This document shows positions 59,249 to 64,000 of a stretch of 64,000 bases of DNA, in pieces. The notes under the pieces are model-generated. The model saw only the letters and a program-made list of their open reading frames with translations. It ran no database searches and was not told where the DNA came from. The position numbers were made by a program, and so were the translations under genes. The stretch comes from Elusimicrobiota bacterium (GTDB lineage Bacteria > Elusimicrobiota > UBA8919), in the NCBI GenBank assembly GCA_016928195.1, contig JAFGLF010000044.1, forward strand, positions 186,001 through 250,000. The letters run 5' to 3'. Each line of letters opens with the position of its first letter. Within the stretch, counting starts at the first letter, position 1.

Positions 59249-59372
59249 AGCTCTATCATTATAATATAGGGGACTCTTTTTACTTGGTGAGCGTAAATCC
59301 GCCGAAGCAGAAAGCGGAGGACGAGTATCCATCTACCAGAGTTGATATGTTTCTGCATAGGCGGATTGAACC
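59249..59372 (+). other. Short gap between the two L,D-transpeptidase-like genes
   Basis: TCATTATAATATAG contains TATAAT (59259-59264) as a possible -10, but no matching -35 is convincing. A CGCCGAAGCAGAAAGCGG stretch follows. Nothing firmer is visible. Confidence 0.35.
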
Positions 59373-59378
59373 GGAGGG
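59373..59378 (+). promoter_or_regulatory. Shine-Dalgarno GGAGGG selecting a TTG start
   Basis: Five bases separate it from TTG 59384; no ATG is available at a suitable distance. Confidence 0.65.
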
Positions 59379-59383
59379 ACACC

Positions 59384-60115
59384 TTGTTTAAATTTTTCAG
59401 AATTATACTACGTATATTTTTTATACTGTTGTTATGTACTCTCATTTTTATTCATATGGAACTTCCGGACCACACTAAAGCAATGAAAGGTGAAATAACC
59501 GATTTAAACAAGCATCTTTCTATGCTTGTAAATCAGAATAAATACGAAACAGCCCTAAAAAAGTCTGTCAGCGGCGATTACTCGGCAATAAAAGATGATA
59601 TGCTTCCACAGGTAGACGAAGAAAACAAAACGCTATCGCGTCAGTACAAAAGCCTAAAGAAAAAAAAGAGATTACTTGCAGGGCATTTGGATATATTAAC
59701 AACAAAACTTGTTTTTGATACAACTTTAAACAGGTTAAAACTTATAAAAAAAGAAAAGGTTGTAGCCAGTATGGCTGTCTCAAAAAAATTCGTTAAACAG
59801 TTTTTAGACAGTGAAATCAGCAGAAAAAAATTAAGTATAATTGCCAAACAGAAAAATCCTGCACCGGTTAAGCCGGAATGGACATTTGAAGATATCACAC
59901 AGGAAATCCCGGCTGTTAATTCACCGGAAAGGCTGATGGTGGGGGCTCTCGGAAAATATGCAATATACCTTACCGATTTTCTCATAATTCACGATACAAC
60001 GGAAGATAATAAACACCATGATACGATAAATCATGTCTGTATTCAGTTAAAAAGCAGTGTTATGAAAAGGCTTTACCGTTCCGTATATGTAGGTAATGAA
60101 TTATATGTCGAATAA
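59384..60115 (+). CDS. Degenerate L,D-transpeptidase-like paralogue
   Basis: A 243-residue protein with the same plan as the upstream YkuD protein: membrane anchor (about 5-22), coiled-coil region (about 30-110) and a C-terminal domain with PAPVKPEWTFEDITQEIPAV and GALGKYAIYL. The active-site motif reads NHVCIQL instead of SHGCIRL: His and Cys survive, but Ser, Gly and Arg are replaced. It may be a scaffold or altered-specificity partner of the first copy. TTG start chosen by the GGAGGG upstream. It overlaps oppF by 11 bases. Confidence 0.75.
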   Translation: MFKFFRIILRIFFILLLCTLIFIHMELPDHTKAMKGEITDLNKHLSMLVNQNKYETALKKSVSGDYSAIKDDMLPQVDEENKTLSRQYKSLKKKKRLLAGHLDILTTKLVFDTTLNRLKLIKKEKVVASMAVSKKFVKQFLDSEISRKKLSIIAKQKNPAPVKPEWTFEDITQEIPAVNSPERLMVGALGKYAIYLTDFLIIHDTTEDNKHHDTINHVCIQLKSSVMKRLYRSVYVGNELYVE

Positions 60116-60884
60116 TACGATTTTAAAAACAGCAAATGTGAATAAAGTTTTCGGGGTTAAAAGAAATTTTCTCGTCGATTCTTCCACTAACCTCGTAAAT
60201 GCGGTAAAGGATGTATCTATTACACTGGAAAAAGGAAAAATTCTCGGGATTGCAGGAGAATCGGGCAGCGGGAAAACAACCTTTGCAAAAATCATTTCCG
60301 GGCTTATGGAGTACAGTACCGGCGAGATATTCATATCTGATAAAAAAATTACCGATTATTCAAAATATGACCTTGCAAAAAAAGTTCAGATGATTTTCCA
60401 GGACCCCTTTTCATCACTTAACCCGAAACTTTCCATAGAAACAATTATTGTTGAGGCAATACGTTCTAAACAAAAAAATGCTATAATACCGGCAAAAGAA
60501 CTACTGGAGCTTGTAGGGCTTCCCGAAGATTCATTAAAAAAATATCCGCATCAGTTCTCGGGAGGACAAAGACAGCGGATAGCAATTGCCAGGGCACTTG
60601 CCGGTGAACCTGAATTGATTATTGCAGACGAGCCTGTTTCTTCGCTCGACATATCGGTGCAGGCACAAATTATGAATCTTTTCCTGGAGTTGAGGGAAAA
60701 ATTAGGATTATCATATATAATTATTTCCCATGACCTGAATCTGCTGGGAGCGGTATCGGACGAAATCGTAATAATGCAAAACGGGGAAATTGTTGAATGC
60801 GGGAATTCCACGGAAATTATGAATAATCCAAAAAATTCTTATACTCAAAAACTTATATCGGCAATAAAGACAGTGAGCAAGTAA
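60105..60884 (+). CDS. oppF: Oligopeptide ABC transporter ATPase OppF/DppF
   Basis: A 259-residue protein with Walker A GESGSGKTT, Q-loop IFQDP, signature FSGGQRQRI, Walker B LIIADEPVSSLD and switch His in IISHD. It completes OppABCDF, though without the long C-terminal Cys motif seen in OppD. ATG 60105 is used; ATG 60096 is in frame three codons earlier. Confidence 0.93.
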   Translation: MSNNTILKTANVNKVFGVKRNFLVDSSTNLVNAVKDVSITLEKGKILGIAGESGSGKTTFAKIISGLMEYSTGEIFISDKKITDYSKYDLAKKVQMIFQDPFSSLNPKLSIETIIVEAIRSKQKNAIIPAKELLELVGLPEDSLKKYPHQFSGGQRQRIAIARALAGEPELIIADEPVSSLDISVQAQIMNLFLELREKLGLSYIIISHDLNLLGAVSDEIVIMQNGEIVECGNSTEIMNNPKNSYTQKLISAIKTVSK

Positions 60885-60917
60885 GCAAGTGAGCGAGTGA
60901 GTAAGTAAGAAAAAACT

Positions 60918-62339
60918 ATGATTAAGAAACTAAAATTTATAAAAAACAAAAATTCTGTTTGGATTGTGGGCGGCTATATCAGGGACCTGGTTTTACGCAA
61001 AACATCCAAAGATATCGATTTTGTAACAGAAGGCAATGCTAAAAAAACTGCACAGCTTTTTGCCAAAAAAATAAAAGGTACCTTTATAACACTGGATGAC
61101 TACCGAAAAATCTACCGTGTTGTTGCTGATGACTGGACTTATGATTTTTCCAAAAAACAGGGTAAAAATATTACTGAAGATTTGTCACGCCGGGATTTTA
61201 CAATAAATGCCATAGCATTACAAATTACAAATTACACCCGCCGCGGCGGGCAAATTACAAATTTAATAGATCCTTTTGGGGGAATGGCTGATTTAAAACA
61301 TAAACACATAAGGGCAATTTCAGAGAAAAATTTTATTGATGACCCTTTGAGAATTCTCAGGACTTACCGTTTTGCCGGACAGCTGAATTTTAAAATTGAA
61401 CCCCGAACCGAAAAACTTGTAAAAAAATATACTAAACGGCTCAAGTCCGTATCCCCGGAAAGAATACGCAATGAATTATTTCTAACTTTTGAATCAGCAG
61501 CCAGTTACCCGGCTATCGTAAAAATTTACCAATCAGGAATACTTAACGAACTAACTCCGGAACTTGTCCGGACAAAAAATACTGCCAGGTGTTACTACCC
61601 GAAACTGGGGGTTCTCGGACATTCTTTTAATGCGTTAAAAGTTCTTGAAAAATTTTATTCGGAAAATTTCAAAAGTGTTTTCAAAAGGTTCTCCGGGAGA
61701 ATAAATTCGCATCTTGAAAACAGGATTGGAGGACCAAAATCAGTAAAAAGAAAAACTCTCCTGAAGCTTGCTGTCCTTTTACATGATATAGGAAAAACCG
61801 GGGCTGCAAAAAAAATCGATAACCGTCTCAGGTTCTTCGGACATGAGGATATAGGCATTGAAATAATAAATGCAATTGGTAAACGGTTAAAACTTTCAAA
61901 TGACGAAATAAAATACATTAAAAACCTTACCAAACATCACATGCGGCTCGGAAACCTAACATCTGCACAAAGTTTGACCGACAAAGCAGCGTGGAGATAT
62001 TTCAGAGACCTCGGAAACGACGCAATTGACCTCATTGTACTGTCGGTTACCGATGCATATACCTACCCGAAAAGCAATATAAGAACACTTCATAAAATAA
62101 TAGGTAATAAACTGTTAGCTAAATACTTCGATGAAAAGAAAAAAGTTTTCCCTGTAAAGTTATTAAATGGTTTTGAAATTATGAAAATACTTAAAATTCC
62201 CGAAGGCCCGGCGGTCGGCAAAATTCTCCGGAAACTTGAAGAAGCACAGGTAACAAAAAAGATAAAAACAAAAGATGAGGCAAAAAAGTTTATCCGGCAT
62301 ATAAAAATTAATGTTCTGGACAAAAATAAGATAAACTGA
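60918..62339 (+). CDS. CCA tRNA nucleotidyltransferase / poly(A) polymerase family protein with HD domain
   Basis: A 473-residue protein. VWIVGGYIRDL and KDIDFV are the nucleotidyltransferase motif (DxD), RRDFTINAIA and DPLRILRTYRFAGQL the specificity region. A C-terminal HD domain has LAVLLHDIGKTGAAK and LTKHHMRLG. It probably adds or repairs tRNA 3' CCA ends; tRNA-Arg in this window lacks an encoded CCA. Between NAIAL and LIDPFGG it carries a repeat (ATTACAAATT words around CCCGCCGCGGCGGG) encoding QITNYTRRGGQITN. Confidence 0.88.
   Translation: MIKKLKFIKNKNSVWIVGGYIRDLVLRKTSKDIDFVTEGNAKKTAQLFAKKIKGTFITLDDYRKIYRVVADDWTYDFSKKQGKNITEDLSRRDFTINAIALQITNYTRRGGQITNLIDPFGGMADLKHKHIRAISEKNFIDDPLRILRTYRFAGQLNFKIEPRTEKLVKKYTKRLKSVSPERIRNELFLTFESAASYPAIVKIYQSGILNELTPELVRTKNTARCYYPKLGVLGHSFNALKVLEKFYSENFKSVFKRFSGRINSHLENRIGGPKSVKRKTLLKLAVLLHDIGKTGAAKKIDNRLRFFGHEDIGIEIINAIGKRLKLSNDEIKYIKNLTKHHMRLGNLTSAQSLTDKAAWRYFRDLGNDAIDLIVLSVTDAYTYPKSNIRTLHKIIGNKLLAKYFDEKKKVFPVKLLNGFEIMKILKIPEGPAVGKILRKLEEAQVTKKIKTKDEAKKFIRHIKINVLDKNKIN
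61217..61265 (+). repeat. Repeat inserted in the nucleotidyltransferase coding region
   Basis: ATTACAAATTACAAATTAC, then CCCGCCGCGGCGGG, then CAAATTACAAATTT. The frame is preserved. Same words as at 52909 and the intergenic CCGCCGCGGCGG copies. Confidence 0.75.
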
Positions 62340-62345
62340 TATAAT
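62317..62345 (+). promoter_or_regulatory. Sigma70-like promoter feeding element E15 and tRNA-Gly
   Basis: TGGACA (62317-62322), 17-base spacer, TATAAT (62340-62345). Predicted start about 62352, five bases before element E15. Confidence 0.7.
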
Positions 62346-62356
62346 TATAAGAGTCA

Positions 62357-62492
62357 TGATTACAGCGATAAGGAGAACACGATTACAGCGATAAAAAGAA
62401 GATAGCGGAGATAAAGCAAAGCCGTATCGCCGGCATCGTCAGTTTATCGTTGTTATCATTACTTTAGCAGTTCATCGCCGGAATTTAATATG
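62357..62492 (+). repeat. GATAAA/TTTATC element E15 upstream of tRNA-Gly
   Basis: Three 5' words (TGATTACAGCGATAAGG, GATTACAGCGATAAA, GATAGCGGAGATAAA); the 3' arm is nearly identical to E8 (GCCGTATCGCCGGCATCGTC). It still ends in ATG although no protein gene follows. Confidence 0.85.
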
Positions 62493-62497
62493 TATAT

Positions 62498-62571
62498 GCG
62501 GGTGTGGTTCAATGGCAGAATGTCAGCTTCCCAAGCTGAAGACGTGGGTTCGATTCCCATCACCCGCTCCA
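62498..62571 (+). tRNA. tRNA-Gly (anticodon CCC)
   Basis: Acceptor GCGGGTG / CACCCGC, anticodon stem TCAGC / GCTGA with loop TTCCCAA (CCC at 62530-62532), T arm GTGGG TTCGATT CCCAT, 3' TCCA encoded. Confidence 0.95.
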
Positions 62572-62594
62572 AATTGCATATGCAATTTGGAGCG
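62565..62594. repeat. 30-bp perfect palindrome overlapping the tRNA-Gly 3' end
   Basis: Arms CGCTCCAAATTGCAT / ATGCAATTTGGAGCG with no spacer. The left arm includes the last acceptor bases and the CCA. It could act as a terminator-like hairpin or mark an insertion junction. Confidence 0.75.
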
Positions 62595-62671
62595 AGGTTC
62601 GCCAAAGGCGACCCGCTGACATAACTTATAACAAATGACGCATGACAGATGACTGATAACGGATAACTATT
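62595..62671 (+). repeat. Gap with GGCGACCC and ATGACGCATGAC words
   Basis: GGTTCGCCAAAGGCGACC hairpin piece, then AACAAATGACGCATGACAGA-type tandem words running to ATG 62672. Confidence 0.5.
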
Positions 62672-63268
62672 ATGATTAATAAAAAGTTTTTTCAGAAATT
62701 AAAGAAAGATTACCGCAAAACAGTGGACGAAAGAAAACAGATTATCGGTATATCGAATGATGCCTTACATAATGCCAAAAGGATAATTTTTATTCTCCAC
62801 CGCGCCGGGACCAATGAAGCCAATAAGAAACTTCTTGAAATAGAAAAGATTTTCCGGGAACTGGAAAAAAAATTCGGATATGACCGGATTTCTGAAGAGG
62901 GCAGCTACAGAGCGGCAGTTGAGGAATATGTGGAAGCAAAAATGTTTTATTTGGTTATGATAAACAGAAAAATCGATAAAATCCAGGGAATTAATCTGGA
63001 CTTCGTTTCTTATCTGGCGGGGCTTTGTGACTTAACCGGAGAACTGGTCCGGAAGGCGGTTAATGAAGCATCTGCCGGTAACTTTAATGAAGTAACCAAG
63101 ATGAAAAAAATCATCAATGAAATTATGGCAGAGTTGATAGAGTTTGATATGACCGGTTACTTACGGACCAAATATGACCAGGCAAAAAATAATTTAAGAA
63201 AAATAGAGCAGATTGACTATGACAAAACTCACTTTTTACGGCGGTGTGAACGAGATCGGGGGAAATAA
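62672..63268 (+). CDS. Translin-family nucleic-acid-binding protein
   Basis: A 198-residue all-helical protein. ALHNAKRIIFILHRAGTNEA, EGSYRAAVEEYVEAKMFY and YLAGLCDLTGELVRKAVNEA match archaeal and bacterial translin homologues. Translins bind single-stranded RNA or DNA as octamers and, with TRAX, cleave RNA in eukaryotes. Its 3' end overlaps the metallo-beta-lactamase gene by 50 bases, suggesting joint RNA processing (inference). No Shine-Dalgarno is evident. Confidence 0.82.
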   Translation: MINKKFFQKLKKDYRKTVDERKQIIGISNDALHNAKRIIFILHRAGTNEANKKLLEIEKIFRELEKKFGYDRISEEGSYRAAVEEYVEAKMFYLVMINRKIDKIQGINLDFVSYLAGLCDLTGELVRKAVNEASAGNFNEVTKMKKIINEIMAELIEFDMTGYLRTKYDQAKNNLRKIEQIDYDKTHFLRRCERDRGK

Positions 63269-64000
63269 AATTCTGCTTGAAGCCGGCAATACAAAAATTT
63301 TTCTCGATTTCGGAATGTCTTTTCTGGGAGAAAATAAGTTTTTTGAATTCCCGCTCTTACGTCCCGCAAATATCGATGACCTCCGCAAAATAAATGTTAT
63401 TCCTGAAATAAAAGGTCTTTATAAAAATACCGGATTAAATATAAAATACCAGCCAAACGGCGATTTTACGGTCGAAGGGATTCCCGAAAACCGGCAGATT
63501 GATGCCATATTATTAACACACGGACACCTGGACCATTCGGGATACCTCGGACTTGTAAGACCCGATATACCCATCTACCTGTCAGCTGCAACAAAAAAAT
63601 TCCTTAAATTAAGAAGCGATATAAACAAGAACTGGGAAAGCGATGTACATCCGGATTCTTTCAGTATTATGGAAAGAGATGAAGAAAAGAAAATAGGCAG
63701 GGATATAGCCGTCCGGAGGTTCGATGTTGACCATTCGGTAATCGGCGCCAGTGCATATTTGGTTCATACAAAGGATAAAACGATTGCCTATACCGGTGAC
63801 TTCAGATTTCACGGTTACAGGCAGAAAGAAACGGAACATTTCTTAAAAGCTCTTTTAAAACAAAAAATAGACATTTTAATAACCGAGGGGACACGTCTTT
63901 CAAGAACCGAAGAAGAAAAAGCATTCGAAACCGAAGAAGAGGTCTTTTCGGCCGCTGCTGAACTGACAAAAAAAGAAAAAGGACTGGTAATTTACGATGC
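63219..64000 (+). CDS. RNase J-like metallo-beta-lactamase protein (3' end outside window)
   Basis: At least 260 residues, open to the end of the window. FYGGVNEIGGNKILLEAG, IFLDFGMSF, ILLTHGHLDHSG (zinc-binding HxHxDH), DVDHSVIGASAYLV and IAYTGDFRFHG match RNase J / beta-CASP-type nucleases. An inserted segment separates the DFG strand from HxHxDH. The beta-CASP domain would lie downstream. ATG 63219 lies inside the translin gene in another frame, so the two are probably co-translated. Confidence 0.85.
   Translation, partial: MTKLTFYGGVNEIGGNKILLEAGNTKIFLDFGMSFLGENKFFEFPLLRPANIDDLRKINVIPEIKGLYKNTGLNIKYQPNGDFTVEGIPENRQIDAILLTHGHLDHSGYLGLVRPDIPIYLSAATKKFLKLRSDINKNWESDVHPDSFSIMERDEEKKIGRDIAVRRFDVDHSVIGASAYLVHTKDKTIAYTGDFRFHGYRQKETEHFLKALLKQKIDILITEGTRLSRTEEEKAFETEEEVFSAAAELTKKEKGLVIYD

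Noticed and set aside
5997-62492. The GATAAA word repeats as a CRISPR-like array
   Set aside because: The units are degenerate, spaced irregularly, have no unique spacers and come in inverse-complement arms; no cas genes are present.
62490-62497. A small protein starting at the terminal ATG of element E15
   Set aside because: The sequence runs straight into a well-formed tRNA-Gly; no coding potential.
63219-64000. A truncated metallo-beta-lactamase pseudogene
   Set aside because: The frame is open to the last base, so the end is simply outside the window.

Overview
The window is a continuous stretch of an AT-leaning bacterial genome using the standard bacterial code. It reads almost entirely on the plus strand; one pilin gene is on the minus strand. 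Lipoprotein signals, ExbB/ExbD/TonB, a CsgG-like protein with a barrel-like C-terminus and a translin-type protein point to a diderm, largely uncultured lineage. Gene style and intergenic repeats resemble candidate-phylum genomes of the Omnitrophota/Elusimicrobiota/Firestonebacteria kind, but that placement is a low-confidence guess. No rRNA, CRISPR array, prophage or intact insertion sequence is visible.

Layout. 1-8.2 kb: the end of a hybrid histidine kinase, then a TPR protein, ExbB, two ExbD paralogues, TonB and an OmpA-like protein (a proton-driven envelope machine). 8.2-19 kb: a secreted carbohydrate-degradation locus with a GH13 amylase, a discoidin/TIM-barrel protein, a CBM-like protein, a discoidin/GH144-like protein and a GH31/discoidin protein. 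A fourth discoidin enzyme lies at 26.3 kb. 19-26 kb: a LexA-type HTH mini-protein between two palindromes, a methyltransferase, CsgG-like, B12-radical SAM, FMN-binding lipoprotein, M23, GNAT and pilin genes. 28-52 kb: housekeeping genes (rhomboid, mazG, a ZIP transporter fused to a cyclic-nucleotide domain, thioesterase, M23, RF-like, fxsA, recX, alaS, tRNA-Arg, dtd, sppA, endonuclease V, galT, NAD(P)HX epimerase, two M16 peptidases). 52.9-60.9 kb: an oligopeptide ABC operon interleaved with a CapA-type protein and two L,D-transpeptidase-like proteins. 60.9-64 kb: a CCA-adding-type enzyme, tRNA-Gly, a translin-like protein and the start of an RNase J-like metallo-beta-lactamase protein.

The most unusual feature is the intergenic DNA. 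A family of imperfect inverted repeats has GATAAA-rich 5' arms and TTTATC-rich 3' arms. It often fills the whole gap between one stop codon and the next start codon. In eleven genes the last three bases of the element are the ATG, with no Shine-Dalgarno. In three cases a sigma70-like promoter fires straight into the element. Its 3' arm is open in all three frames, and in three other genes it appears to have become the signal peptide. A second family with GATACG/CGTATC words has the same architecture.

A separate 35-bp palindromic element, with probable 4-bp target duplications, sits in frame inside endonuclease V and at the 3' end of a small secreted-protein gene. It encodes a similar 13-residue peptide both times. 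Other palindromic repeats also interrupt enzyme genes in frame. Together these suggest a genome reshaped by very small coding-compatible elements, comparable in concept to Rickettsia palindromic elements.
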